A stretch of DNA of 64,000 bases. It comes from Eleginops maclovinus. Its lineage: Eukaryota > Chordata > Actinopteri > Perciformes > Eleginopidae. The position numbers and the translations under genes are program-made. The notes beneath the pieces were generated by a model, which had not been told where the DNA came from, searched no databases, and worked only from the letters and a program-made list of their open reading frames with translations. The stretch's first letter is position 1. Every line of letters starts with the position of its first letter. The stretch is taken from assembly GCF_036324505.1 (NCBI RefSeq), contig NC_086367.1, positions 23,541,078 through 23,605,077 of the forward strand, written 5' to 3'. Below, in pieces: positions 37,745-49,982 of this stretch.

Positions 37745-37801
37745 CTAAAACAGTGAGCTTAGTTCCTCCACCGAAGAAAGCTTCACCAGCACCACCAGAG
37801 T
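37745..37801 (-). CDS. trbj: TRBJ segment 9
   Basis: Encodes SGGAGEAFFGGGTKLTVL with donor G|GTAAG. Heptamer CACAGTG (37802-37808), 12-bp spacer, nonamer GTCTGAAAC. Nearly identical to segment 7 apart from the YD/AG residues. Confidence 0.9.
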   Translation of the reverse strand, partial: TLVVLVKLSSVEELSSLF

Positions 37802-38050
37802 CACAGTGAAGCTGAGCAGTGTCTGAAACGGCTCTCTGCGTTTATTTTGAAACTCTACATTTAGTGACTTTTAAATCTACTTTATGTGGCCTTGTTTTAA
37901 ATCCTAAAACCAACATTTGCTCCACACTAGTCTGGTTGTTGAGCAAAATAGTTTCATGTTGTGTTAAAGCTGTAAAAACCACACTACTTGTTCACGTTTT
38001 ACTTCTCTTGCAGGTGATTTGATCAGAATAAATGTGGAGCTCTCACTCAC

Positions 38051-38098
38051 CGAGGACAGTCACTTTAGTTCCCTGTCCGAAGTAGGCTTCGTAATTGG
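38051..38098 (-). CDS. trbj: TRBJ segment 10
   Basis: Encodes NYEAYFGQGTKVTVL with donor G|GTGAG. Heptamer CACAGAG (38099-38105), 12-bp spacer, nonamer ATCAAAAAG. Confidence 0.9.
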
Positions 38099-38218
38099 CA
38101 CAGAGCTGAAGCTTGATATCAAAAAGCTCTGAGCACAACTCAGACTATGAAGAGCCAAATACTTGAATACACCACGTCATCTACAAAACGTTACTGAATA
38201 TATTCGAGCCATCCTTAC

Positions 38219-38269
38219 CTAACACAGTCAGTCTGGTTCCTTTTCCAAAGTAAGCCTCGTTAGCATTGT
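38219..38269 (-). CDS. trbj: TRBJ segment 11
   Basis: Encodes NANEAYFGKGTRLTVL with donor G|GTAAG. Heptamer CACAGTG (38270-38276). The nonamer 12 bp on (GCATGAACT) is weak. Confidence 0.88.
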
Positions 38270-38399
38270 CACAGTGCAGGAACACTGAGCATGAACTCTT
38301 TCTCTACATGATTTATCTTTGGAAAGCTTTTACTGATCCTTCGGTTCAGAATGGAGCTTTAAAGCAATGAAACGTTGATCAACACCTACAAATATTTAC

Positions 38400-38450
38400 C
38401 CAAAACTGTCAGTCTGGTTCCTGGTCCAAAGTAAGCCTCGTATCCAAGGT
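38400..38450 (-). CDS. trbj: TRBJ segment 12
   Basis: Encodes LGYEAYFGPGTRLTVL with donor G|GTAAA. Heptamer CACAATG (38451-38457). The nonamer is weak, as in segment 11. Confidence 0.88.
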
Positions 38451-38586
38451 CACAATGCAGAGATACTGAGCATGAACTCTGAAGTCTTTCTCTAACACAA
38501 TCATCTTCACCTATACCTCTGTTGGAATTCACATTTTAAGGAGGCATGACATTTATCGAAACACAGAATTAGAGTGAAGTATTTAC

Positions 38587-38638
38587 CTAAAACTGTCAGT
38601 CTGGTTCCTGGTCCAAAGTAAGCAGGATCAGTGTAGCT
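38587..38638 (-). CDS. trbj: TRBJ segment 13
   Basis: Encodes SYTDPAYFGPGTRLTVL with donor G|GTAAA. Heptamer CACAGTG (38639-38645). The nonamer 12 bp on (GTCAATATT) is weak. Confidence 0.88.
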
Positions 38639-38769
38639 CACAGTGTTCTCACTTCAGGTCAATATTGAGACTCTTTCACAGCAGCAGTTTTCTCCTTCAC
38701 TTTCACACTGACATTATAACTGTTGTATATCTGTAGCATCAAACTGCAGCAGGGAGAGGAGCTACTTAC

Positions 38770-38820
38770 CTAACACAGTGAGTTTAGTTCCCTTTCCAAA
38801 GTAAGCTTCAGCTCCGGTGT
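38770..38820 (-). CDS. trbj: TRBJ segment 14 (nearest D)
   Basis: Encodes TGAEAYFGKGTKLTVL with donor G|GTAAG. Heptamer CACACTG (38821-38827), 12-bp spacer, nonamer ACCAAAAAG. It lies only about 370 bp from the D segment. Confidence 0.9.
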   Translation of the reverse strand, partial: TPELKLTLERELNSLC

Positions 38821-39149
38821 CACACTGAGAGTCTCCTCAACCAAAAAGTCTCCAACCTCTCCACAATCAGCCTGATGAGACTCAGGGATAGTCCAGAGGG
38901 GGAGGGAGGGTCAAACCTGCAGGACAGGACTCATTATGTCATAAAGGCCAACGTTTCTGTCTAGATGAGTAAAAGAAGCATCCTGAGGCTGGAAATGATG
39001 CCTGAAAATAATTATAATTCTGCAGATGTTGTGCACATGAGTGGTCTTGTTGCCCCCAGAGTGTGCAGTGAGTCTGTGACCTCCACATGGGTCCTGTCCC
39101 TGCTCCACAGGGGGCCTGCAGCAGGAACACAGGGGCTGCTAATGGAGGA

Positions 39150-39228
39150 GGTTTTTGTACGGCGGCTCTATGGGAATGTATCACCGTGGCCCCCTGTCCC
39201 CACGGTGAAAAAGCATCAGACAAAAACC
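39150..39228 (-). other. trbd: TRBD segment with both recombination signals
   Basis: The 12-bp D (39189-39200) reads GGGACAGGGGGC on the minus strand, the classic vertebrate beta D core. Upstream lie heptamer 39201-39207, 12-bp spacer and perfect nonamer (plus ACAAAAACC, 39220-39228). Downstream lie heptamer 39182-39188, 23-bp spacer and perfect nonamer (plus GGTTTTTGT, 39150-39158). The 12-RSS faces the V segments and the 23-RSS faces the J segments, as needed for V-D-J joining. It can be read in more than one frame and is glycine-rich. Confidence 0.95.
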
Positions 39229-39830
39229 TGAAGTCTCTCTGCGTCTCTCCCCCCTCCCTCCCCCCAGCGCCTCCATATCTCAGGCTCCATCTCTGTGTGT
39301 GTGTGTGTGAGACTGTGTGTGTGTGCTGCTGCTATTTCTGTGACAGCTAAGAAAAGAAGAGGGAGGAAGGGGAAGCGAGAGAGCTCTTTGCTTGAGTTCA
39401 GAGGGAGGGACGTCTCTGCTGCCCACCTCTCTATCCTCCAGCATCAGAGGCACTTTCCTGAGATCAAATTCACCTGGAATGAGAAACGTTTCGCTTGTCG
39501 TGATAAATCCATAGGTAATTGTAACTTGAACCAGCTCTGTGGCATCTTAGCTTCTTCAAGATCCTAATGTTTCTTTTTTAGCTCTGCCGTCAGCGGGACA
39601 GTGGGAAAACGTTGATAAATGCAAAGTGTGCATCTACCTCTTTAAAGTGTAGCTCAAAACAACATATTTTCCTTGGATGAAACCAAAACAGAGCAGAACA
39701 AAGTGAATATTACATCCTCTTTTATTTTGCAAATGAATGCAAGTGTTGCTCTGCAGCAGCTGGATGTGCGTAAAGTTGTTCTGCCCCCCAGTGGACAAAA
39801 CATCTGTCAACACCTGCAAGATGAACAAGT
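39229..39830. other. Spacer 5' of D, possible germline D promoter
   Basis: The minus strand just upstream of the D has G-rich runs (GGGGGGAGGGAGGGG, near 39250-39265) and a TG repeat at about 39295-39330. The mammalian D-beta germline promoter lies directly 5' of the D, so this is the expected place, but I see no TATA box or decisive motif. No gene is present. Confidence 0.3.
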
Positions 39831-40433
39831 TATATACAGCCCGGGAAAAATAAAGACACCACTCCAATTTTTTCTTAAATCTTTTTCTCTACATGTCTGG
39901 CAGCCATTCCAGTGTGTGTTGAATTCCAACACAGAGAAAAATGGCCAGTAGTTTATAGAATACAAGAGAAAAATCAGAAAATCATTTAACTCAGAGACGT
40001 TCCTATACAAATAACACAACAGAAACTGATCATGCTGAAGGGCTCGCTTCATTTCCCCCGGGTCTGTATGATATTATAATTTGACTTACAATGTTTTCTT
40101 TTGTAATGGAAATATATCTTTTACTGAATACTTTTAACCATGCATCATTAACCAACATGTGTTTATCAAATCATAATACCTAAAGCATTACGTATTAGTT
40201 ACTGCACCGCTTGTATTTCAAACCAGCAGATTTCTGTGCACATTAATTCACTTTTCAATGCCAAAGTGCACTGTGTGTTTCTATCCTCCATATTTTAGAC
40301 GTTTCACATGTTGCTCTAGTGATCCCCACAAATCATATCTTACCTTTAAGCGTAGTCCTAACCTTCCACCTGTCCTTTTATGTATATCCTCCCTAAGCTA
40401 CATACATCTCATTTGTCTTCATACTTATTATTA

Positions 40434-40843
40434 TACACTGCCCGGCTATAAAAAGGTCCCCAGCCTGTGGGGGCAGGTCGATGATCTGGGGGTGCTGCAG
40501 TTGGTCTGGTCTAGGTTCAGCAATGTGCCCAAAGAACGAGGTCAGCTGACTCCCTGAATGAACTGAAGGAACAGGTTATTCCATCCATGGGTTTCTTCTT
40601 CCCTGATGGAGCGGGCATGTTCCAAGATGCCAGGATCCATCGGGCTCAGATTGTGAAAGAGTGGTTCAGGGAGCATGAGACATCATTTCACACATGGATT
40701 GGCCCCCACAGAGAAATAAATGGTGTGACATTGCAGAAGCTCGTGGAAACGATGCCACAGAGAATGCGTGCCATGATCAAAGCTGAAGGCGGTCCAACGG
40801 ACATTGAAGGGGGACCTTTCTTTTGGCCGGGCAGTGTAACGTT
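40434..40843 (+). mobile_element. Internally deleted Tc1/mariner element
   Basis: Terminal inverted repeats begin ACACTGCCCGGC on the left and end GCCGGGCAGTGT on the right, next to TA. Between them, transposase fragments [20 protein letters not shown] and [20 protein letters not shown] are joined with the intervening catalytic part (the SPDLNPIE region) missing. It is therefore non-autonomous. Confidence 0.75.
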
Positions 40844-40849
40844 GCTATG

Positions 40850-41629
40850 ATACATTATACATTGCTAAGACCATTTTAAAGAATTGAACAAACTTTATTA
40901 TCCAGCCAAGACATGAAAATGATCTATGTTCTGAAGCAGGAACCTTTTTAATAGGGAACAAGATGATTAAATCACACAAACAAAGGTCATGTATTTTAGT
41001 GCACAGCCTACCCTCTCAAATGTTATTTTCAGAAAAGAAACCCACAGGTCTTTCTCTTCCATATTATCGCCCTGAGGGGAGCAGCATTCATATTTAATCT
41101 ATATGACTTTATTTGAAACACCACCATATCCAGGCCACTTTAATGTGTTGCTCAGTTTAAAAACATGTGTAGGTCAGGCCAGATAAACCACCAGCTCTGT
41201 GTAATCCCACATGCACCCTGCAGAGGTCAGTGTGTGCAAACCTCTGAAACCTCATGCACTCTCATCTGTTCCTCCTGGCTGTACACACACTTAAATCTTA
41301 TAAAGTGCAAACCTGATTCCAGAAAGACTCAGAGGAGACTCTGTACTGAGCAATAATGCTGCAGGGACGTATAAAGCCTCCATATCAACACCTGCTGCCT
41401 TATCAAACAGGATCAGCTCTGTGGCTTGTGGACAGAGTTCCTGCTCATTTAATAATCGTCACACTTTCTGTTGTTTTTTATAGTTTTGGAGGAAAATACC
41501 GACATCTCTGCACATGCGTCCTCCTTTTTAGGGACATGCATAGACACTGACAAAAGAACAGGCATTACAAATAGAACACACATCTTCATTGTTCAATAAT
41601 GTGTACACTTGTCTCTGGACTCACAGATA
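40850..41629. other. Non-coding spacer
   Basis: No coding or repeat signal that I can name. It lies between the two Tc1-type elements. Confidence 0.4.
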
Positions 41630-41631
41630 TA

Positions 41632-43166
41632 CAGTTGTGTTCTAAATAATAGAGTAAAGCTCAACATCCTTACAATAGCTTTTATTTTCATACACACAAA
41701 TGAATCGGGAACAAGGCAAGTTCTATTCCAAATCAAAACCTGAAGAACAAATTATCAAATTAGTTTTTACTTTACAGAAAGTGAAGAATAAAGGAATATT
41801 AGGCTGTTCAAACAAATAGCAGCTTTATTAACTCAAATATTTACTGTATGAACTGAAAAATGCTTGAAGATTGAACTTTCCTGGTATAACCACTGTTTCT
41901 GAGAACTGCTTCACATCTGTGTTGCATGGAGTCAACCAACTTCTGGGAGCTGTGAACAGGTATTCCAGCCCAGGACGATCGGACTACACTCCACAACTCC
42001 TCTGCATTTCTTGGTTTTGCCTCAGAAGCAGCAGTTTTGACGTCACCCCACAACTTTTCTATTGGATTAAGGTCCGGGGATTGGGCTGGCCACTCCATAA
42101 CATTAATCTGTTGGTCTGGAACCAAGATTTTGCTCGCTTACTGGTGTGTATGGGGTCGTTGTCTTGTTGAAACACCCATTTCAAGGGCAGTTCCTCTTGG
42201 GCATAAGGCAACATGACTTCTTCAAGTGTTTGGATGTATTCAAACTGATCCATGATCCCTGGTATGCGATAAATAGGCCCGACACCATAGCAAGAGAAAC
42301 ATCCCCATATCATGATTCTTGCTCCACCATGGTTCACGGTCTTCAGTGTACTGTGGCTTGAATTCAGCATTTGGGGGTCTTCTGACAAACTGTCTGCGGC
42401 CCCTAGACCCAAAAAGAACCATCTTGCTTTCATCAGTCCACAAAATGTTGCGCCATTTCTTTTTAGGCCAGTCGATGTGTTCTTTGGCAAATTGTGACCT
42501 CTTCAGTTCATGTCGTTTTTTCCACAATGGGACTTTGCGGGGGCTTCTTGCCGGTAGATTGGCTTCACACTTCTAATAGTTACAGTACTCACAGGTAACT
42601 TTAGACCTCCTTTAATCACCCTGGAGCTGGTCATTGGCTGAGTCCTCGCCATTCTGGCTATTCTGCGATCCATTGGAATGGTAGTTTTCCGTTTTCTTCC
42701 CAGCTTTCTGGTTTTGGTTGCCATTTTAAAGCATTTGAGATCCTTTTAGCTGAGCAGCCGATCATCTTCTGCACTTCTTTGAATGGTTTCCCCTCTTTAA
42801 TCAACTTTTTAATCAAAGTGTTTCTGAACAATGTCTGGAACGACCCATTTTACTCAGACTCAGAGAGAAATGCACTTTACCATATGCTGCCTTCGTCCTT
42901 AAATAAGGGCCACCTGTTTTTCACAGAATTAGTGATTTCACTAATTGAACTCCACACTGCTATTATTTTGAGCATGCCCCTTTCAATCTGTGATTCAATT
43001 ACACAGAATCAGCAGCGCGCTTGTCATGGCTGTTGGGTCTGTTGGTTTTCTATGACTCTACTACACCTACTAGTAAATTATTTGTCATGTAGAAATATAA
43101 TTTCGACCAAAAACAGTTGTTGATCTGGTTAGTGATGTTGGACTGCTCATATTTTGAACACAACTG
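41632..43166 (-). mobile_element. Tc1-like transposon with broken transposase
   Basis: Flanking TA dinucleotides and inverted ends CAGTTGTGTTC (left) and GAACACAACTG (right) define a 1.53-kb element. The minus strand encodes a Tc1-family DDE transposase in pieces: a helix-turn-helix part with RKTTIPMDRRIARM (42503-42724), the first Asp in RNILWTDESK (42240-42527), the second Asp in VFQQDNDPIHTSK (42059-42490), and the Glu in PDLNPIEKLWGDVK (41841-42125). The pieces are in different frames, so the enzyme is dead. Confidence 0.85.
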
Positions 43167-43199
43167 TACATACACGTTCAAACATCCTCCTCTATGTGT

Positions 43200-43345
43200 C
43201 AGACGTAAAACATGGATAGCACGACAGGGCCCAGGAGGTGAACGTTGACCTCTCCAAGTACGAGTCCACACTCCATATCTTAGGTCTGTTCAGGGACTTG
43301 AACCGGCGACCCTAGATCCCACTCCAATCCCCTACTGACTGAGCC
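43200..43345 (-). mobile_element. tRNA-derived SINE
   Basis: On the minus strand GGCTCAGTCAGTAGGGGATT resembles an A box and GGTTCAAGTCC is a B box. Downstream sequence (GGAGTGTGGACTCGTACTTG, then TTCACCTCCTGGGC) matches a widespread teleost tRNA-SINE that I recall. It lies about 200 bp 3' of the V1 RSS. Confidence 0.6.
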
Positions 43346-43557
43346 TCTACTGTTTTCAAAGACTTGATCAAATACTTTGCTTTATAAACTAAAAGCCCAA
43401 CATTGTACCACTGAGGGTCTTCCTCACTTTCAGAACTGAATAAGCTCTTCATTTTATTCACCATTTCAGTGTAAAACGAGATAAGCCCAGCTCCTTCCTG
43501 CCTGCGCTCCACCTGCCTGTTATCTGTACGGGTTTCTGCTCCGGGTGCAGCACTGTG

Positions 43558-43959
43558 TTTGGCAGCGCAGTAATAAGTGCTGCTGTCCTCCAGCTGCAGC
43601 TCACTGATGTGCAGAGAGAAGACATTTTTGGATGGTTCGATAGAAGAATCCAGTCGCCCTGCAGTGTTGTCAAACTCATTAAGGAGGTACTGCAGTGGAG
43701 CGCCGGGGCGGTCCTGTCGGTACCAGAACATGGTGTAGCCGCTCATACTGTTCCCATCGCTCATACTGCACTCAAAGGTCACTTTGGACCCAGGCCGGGA
43801 CGTCTGATCTCGAGGCTGAAGAACCATAGCAGTGAGACCTGTATGGACACATGGCGTGTTATTGAAGAACTTAAACTAAAGTATTGGATGTGTGAATGTG
43901 AGAGGGGTGAACCCACCTGAGTGTAGAAGAAGCGCCAGCTGAAGGACTGTGAGCAACAT
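43558..43959 (-). CDS. trbv: TRBV segment V1 (nearest D)
   Basis: Leader exon 43917-43959 (MLLTVLQLALLLHS), 78-bp intron, V exon 43558-43838 beginning after CCATACAG. V-set hallmarks are Cys in VTFECSM, Trp in MFWYRQDRPG and YYCAAK. The RSS has heptamer CACAGTG (43551-43557), a 23-bp spacer and a moderate nonamer (plus GTTATCTGT, 43519-43527). The frame is intact. A (CA)n tract begins about 55 bp upstream of the start codon, where the promoter would be expected. It forms the variable domain of the beta chain after joining. Confidence 0.88.
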
Positions 43960-44012
43960 TTCAGTGTCAGCGATGAGCCTTCCTCCAGCTGAATGAGGCT
44001 CACATCACTGCT

Positions 44013-45180
<1,168 letters not shown>

Positions 45181-48000
45181 GAGGTACTTCTACTTTACTT
45201 GAATATTTACTTTTGTTGTTTGTTTGTACTTACTTACTGTACTCCAATACAATTCAGAAGAAAACTGTGTACTTTTACTCCACTACATGTATTCAACACC
45301 TTTAATTACTTTACAGATCTGGATTATTGATGGTAAATATAATCTCCCTTAAATCAGACTGTAGTTCACCTGCAGTAAATCCAGCAGCTACCCTGCAGTA
45401 TACAAAGCCATTCAAACTAGCTGCACCTTTACCAGCTCTGAGAACACTTTAATGATCAATCATTATAAAACATATCAGAGATATTATTCTGAAATGGACC
45501 AATCAGACAATGACTACTTTTACTGTCGCTACTTTAAGTACATTTAGAGGAGAGTACTTTCTACTTTCACTGGAGGAACATTTAGAATACTTTTACTGTG
45601 ACAGAGTATTCCTACACTCTGGTACTTCTACTTTACTCAAGTACAAGACCTGAGTACTTCTACTTTACTCAAGTACAAGACCTGAGTACTTCTACTTTAC
45701 TCAAGTACAAGACCTGAGTACTTCTACTTTACTCAAGAACAAGACCTGAGTACTTCTACTTTACTCAAGTACAAGATCTGAGTACTTCTACTTTACTCAA
45801 GAACAAGATCTGAGTACTTCTACTTTACTCAAGAACAAGATCTGAGTACTTCTGCTTTACTCAAGAACAAGATCTGAGTACTTCTACTTTACTCTAGTAC
45901 AAGACCTGAGTACTTCTACTTTACTCAAGTACAAGATCTGAGTACTTCTACTTTACTCAAGTACAACATCTGAGTACTTCTACTTTACTCAAATACAAGA
46001 TCTGAGTACTTCTACTTTACTCAAGTACAAGATCTGAGTACTTCTACTTTACTCAAGTACAAGATCTGAGTACTTCTACTTTACTCAAATACAAGATCTG
46101 AGTACTTGTACTTTACTCAAGTACAAGACCTGAGTACTTCTAATTTACTCAAGTACAAGACCTGAGTACTTCTACTTTACTCAGGTACAAGACCTGAGTA
46201 CTTCTAATTTACTCAAGTACAAGATCTGAGTACTTCTACTTTACTCAAGTACAAGACCTGAGTACTTCTAATTTACTCAAGTACAAGACCTGAGTACTTC
46301 TAATTTACTCAAGTACAAGATCTGAGTACTTCTACTTTTACTCAAGTACAATATCTGAGTACTTCTACTTTACTCAAGTACAAGATCTGAGTACTTCTAC
46401 TTTTGCTCAAGTACAAGATCTGAGTACTTCTACTTTACTCAAGTACAAGACCTGAGTACTTCTACTTTACTCAAGTACAAGATCTGAGTACTTCTACTTT
46501 TACTCAAGTACAAGATCTGAGTACTTCTACTTTACTCAAGTACAAGATCTGAGTACTTCTACTTTTACTGAAGTACAAGATCTGAGTACTTCTACTTTAC
46601 TCAAGTACAAGATCTGAGTACTTCTACTTTTACTCAAGTACAAGATCTGAGTACTTCTACTTTACTCAAGTACAAGATCTGAGTACTTCTACTTTTACTC
46701 AAGTACAAGATCTGAGTACTTCTACTTTTACTCAAGTACAAGATCTGAGTACTTCTACTTTTACTCAAGTACAAGATCTGAGTACTTCTACTTTACTCAA
46801 GTACAAGATCTGAGTACTTCTACTTTTACTCAATTACAATATCTGAGTACTTCTACTTTACTCAAGTACAAGACCTGAGTACTTCTACTTTTACTCAAGT
46901 ACAATATCTGAGTACTTCTACTTTTACTCAATTACAATATCTGAGTACTTCTACTTTTACTCAATTATAATATCTGAGTACTTCTACTTTTACTCAAGTA
47001 CAAGATCTGAGTACTTCTACTTTTACTCAAGAACAAGATCTGAGTACTTCTACTTTTACTCAAGTACAATATCTGAGTACTTCTACTTTTACTCAATTAC
47101 AAGATCTGAGTACTTCTACTTTTACTCAAGTACAAGATCTGAGTACTTCTACTTTTACTCAAGAACAAGATCTGAGTACTTCTACTTTACTCAAGAACAA
47201 GATCTGAGTACTTCTACTTTACTCTAGTACAAGACCTGAGTACTTCTACTTTACTCAAGTACAAGATCTGAGTACTTCTACTTTACTCAAGTACAACATC
47301 TGAGTACTTCTACTTTACTCAAATACAAGATCTGAGTACTTCTACTTTTACTCAATTACAAGACCTGAGTACTTCTACTTTACTCAAGTACAAGATCTGA
47401 GTACTTCTACTTTACTCAAGTACAAGATCTGAGTACTTCTACTTTACTCAAGTACAACATCTGAGTACTTCTACTTTACTCAAATACAAGATCTGAGTAC
47501 TTCTACTTTACTCAAGTACAAGATCTGAGTACTTCTACTTTACTCAAGTACAAGATCTGAGTACTTCTACTTTACTCAAATACAAGATCTGAGTACTTCT
47601 ACTTTACTCAAGTACAAGACCTGAGTACTTCTAATTTACTCAAGTACAAGACCTGAGTACTTCTACTTTACTCAGGTACAAGATCTGAGTACTTCTACTT
47701 TACTCAAGTACAAGATCTGAGTACTTCTACTTTTACTCAAGTACAAGATCTGAGTACTTCTACTTTACTCAAGTACAAGATCTGAGTACTTCTACTTTAC
47801 TCAAGTACAAGATCTGAGTACTTCTACTTTACTCAAGTACAAGACCTGAGTACTTCTACTTTACTCAAGTACAAGATCTGAGTACTTCTACTTTTACTCA
47901 AGTACAAGATCTGAGTACTTCTACTTTACTCAAGAACAAGATCTGAGTACTTCTACTTTACTCAAGTACAAGACCTGAGTACTTCATAGTTATAACAAGA
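45181..48000. repeat. 32-bp minisatellite array
   Basis: From about 45622 to 47986 a 32-bp unit (TGAGTACTTCTACTTTACTC + AAGTACAAGATC) repeats roughly 73 times. 33-bp variants carry an extra T, and CC/TC differences form higher-order blocks. The preceding 400 bp contain degenerate copies (for example TACTTCTACTTTACTTGAAT near 45186). Confidence 0.95.
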
Positions 48001-48231
48001 TTATATAACAAATATTAACAACAGAACTATCTGTAGCTTATTTTCCATAACAAAACCATAATTGCAGGATTTGATTGATCTGTTTAGCTGAAGGTCCTTA
48101 GTGTTATGATCTCTCTGTGCGTTCTGAAATCTAATAAGCAAACTCACAGTCCGTGGAGTTTGAACTTGAACACCAGAGGAAAAAGAGATCAGGGTTTTAG
48201 TGAGGGAGTGGCTTCAAACCACATCACTGTG

Positions 48232-48861
48232 TACTGGCAGCGCAGAAATACACAGCTGAGTCTGATGGAGTCGCACGAGGAATGATCAGAGCTCCTCTCA
48301 CTGTGTCTGCTCTTGTAATTGTAAACCTCTTTCCAAACTCCTTCTCATAGTTGGGCTCACTGCTAGAGTAGCTATATCCAATGAAATCCATCAGACCGCT
48401 CTCTGTTTGTTGGTACCACAGCATGTTAAGCAGGTTGTTGTCATTGTGACTGCATTCAATTTCTACCCTGGTTTTGTCGTTGACTATTTTTGGGTGCGTT
48501 GGCTCAAACTCCACACTCTCAGCTCCATCTGTGGGGGAACATACAGAAAATAAAGTAGTGATACAGAAGCGGCGGTGTAAAACATTTCTTAAAAATTGTT
48601 CCGTAAAGAAATCTCCAGACTTAAACTGTTATCCAGGCAGTACATTACATTTACGTTCAATCTGCAGATTACTCTTGAGTCAAAGAATATGTCTTTAAAT
48701 GTCTTGTTTCCTCGTCCAAAACTCCTAGATGCTCACTATATGTAATGAACAGCATTGTCTGATATTTGTTTGCATGAAAAGTTCCTTTAATGATAAGTTG
48801 ATTTATCATAATAGTTACATGAGAGCGAGATGAGAAGAAATGTGAGCACAGCTGGAGACAT
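48232..48861 (-). CDS. trbv: TRBV segment V2
   Basis: Leader exon 48819-48861 ([14 protein letters not shown]), donor AT|GTAAC. V exon 48232-48528 after CCCCACAG, with [21 protein letters not shown] and VYFCAAS. RSS: heptamer CACAGTG 48225-48231, 23-bp spacer, nonamer (plus GGTTTTAGT) 48193-48201. It is the first of six tandem members of one V family. Leader, intron and flank are almost identical to V6. Confidence 0.9.
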
Positions 48862-48970
48862 GGTCCAGGTTCTCTGTGCTGCAGGAGACACTGTCTTCAC
48901 TGAGAGTCTGTATGAAGAGACCATGTGAGAGGGTTTTAGTGAGGGAGTGGCTTCAAACCACATCACTGTG

Positions 48971-49256
48971 TACTGGCAGCGCAGAAATACACAGCTGAGT
49001 CTGATGGAGTCGCATGAGGAATGATCAGAGCTCCTCTCAGCGTGTCTACTCTTGTAATTGTAAACCTCTTTCCAAACTCCTTCTCATAGTTGGGCTCACT
49101 ACCCGCCCAGCTGTACCCAATGAAATCCATCAGACCGCTCTCTGTTTGTTGGTACCACAGCATAATATCCAGGTTGTTGTCATTGTGACTGCATTTAATT
49201 TCTACCCTGGTTTTGTTGTTGACTATTTTTGGGTGCGTTGGCTCAAACTCCACTGC
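48971..49256 (-). pseudogene. trbv: TRBV segment V3 without usable leader
   Basis: The V exon is open ([10 protein letters not shown] to VYFCAAS, with CSH and MLWYQQ), and the RSS is good (heptamer 48964-48970, 23-bp spacer, nonamer 48932-48940). Upstream, however, the leader intron is missing. A leader-like stretch (GTGCTCACTTCTCTCATCAT) runs directly into GCAGTAAGCAGCAGTGGAG, with an in-frame TAA and no proper exon 1. It can probably rearrange but not yield a secreted chain. Confidence 0.7.
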
Positions 49257-49379
49257 TGCTTACTGCGATGATGAGAGAAGTGAGCACACTGAACTTCCTT
49301 CTGTTGATGCAACACTTCTCATGATCTGAAAGAGACCAGGGGTTTTAGTGAGGGAGTGGCTTCAAACCACATCACTGTG

Positions 49380-49806
49380 TACTGGCAGCGCAGAAATACA
49401 CAGCTGAGTCTGATGGAGTCGCACGAGGAATGATCAGAGCTCCTCTCAGCGTGTCTGCTCTTGTAATTGTAAACCTCTTTCCAAACTCCTTCTCATAGTT
49501 GGGCTCACGCTAAGCAGCTATACCAATGAAATCCATCAGACCGCTCTCTGTTTGTTGGTACCACAGCATAATATCCAGGTTGTTGTCATTGTGACTGCAT
49601 TAATTTCTACCCTGGTTTTGTTCGTTGACTATTTTTGGGTGCGTTGGCTCAAACTCCACACTCTCAGCTCCATCTGTGGGGGACATAAAAAATAGTAGTA
49701 AATACAGAACCAACTGTGAAACATTCTTATAAACAGTTTGTTTTTAAAAGCTAATTTCTTTACATGAAATCAAGAAGAGGAGAAATGCTGTCACAGCTGG
49801 AGACAT
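49380..49806 (-). pseudogene. trbv: TRBV segment V4 (frameshifted)
   Basis: Leader exon 49764-49806 (MSPAVTAFLLFLIS) is intact, and the RSS is normal (heptamer 49373-49379, nonamer 49341-49349). The V exon 49380-49673 has a one-base insertion in framework 1 and a one-base deletion about 22 bases later. The shifted stretch contains TAA (49600-49602) just before the first conserved Cys. A 3-base net loss in framework 2/CDR2 also alters the sequence. Read errors could explain the paired shifts. Confidence 0.75.
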
Positions 49807-49982
49807 CCTTCAGGTCGGTGCTGAAGCAGGAGCAACACTGCTTCCTCCGATGATGTGTAGAGCGACACTGCTTCCTCTGATGATGTGTAGAGTGACACTT
49901 CTTCCTGTGAATGCACACACCTCATGTTCAGGAAAGAGATCAGGGTTTTAGTGAGGGAGTGGCATCAAACCACATCACTGTG

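Noticed and set aside
43230..43345. tRNA gene
   Set aside because: A and B boxes are present, but the flanks match a tRNA-derived SINE and no full cloverleaf is evident.
45622..47986. CRISPR-like array
   Set aside because: Direct 32-bp repeats without unique spacers in a vertebrate genome; this is a minisatellite.
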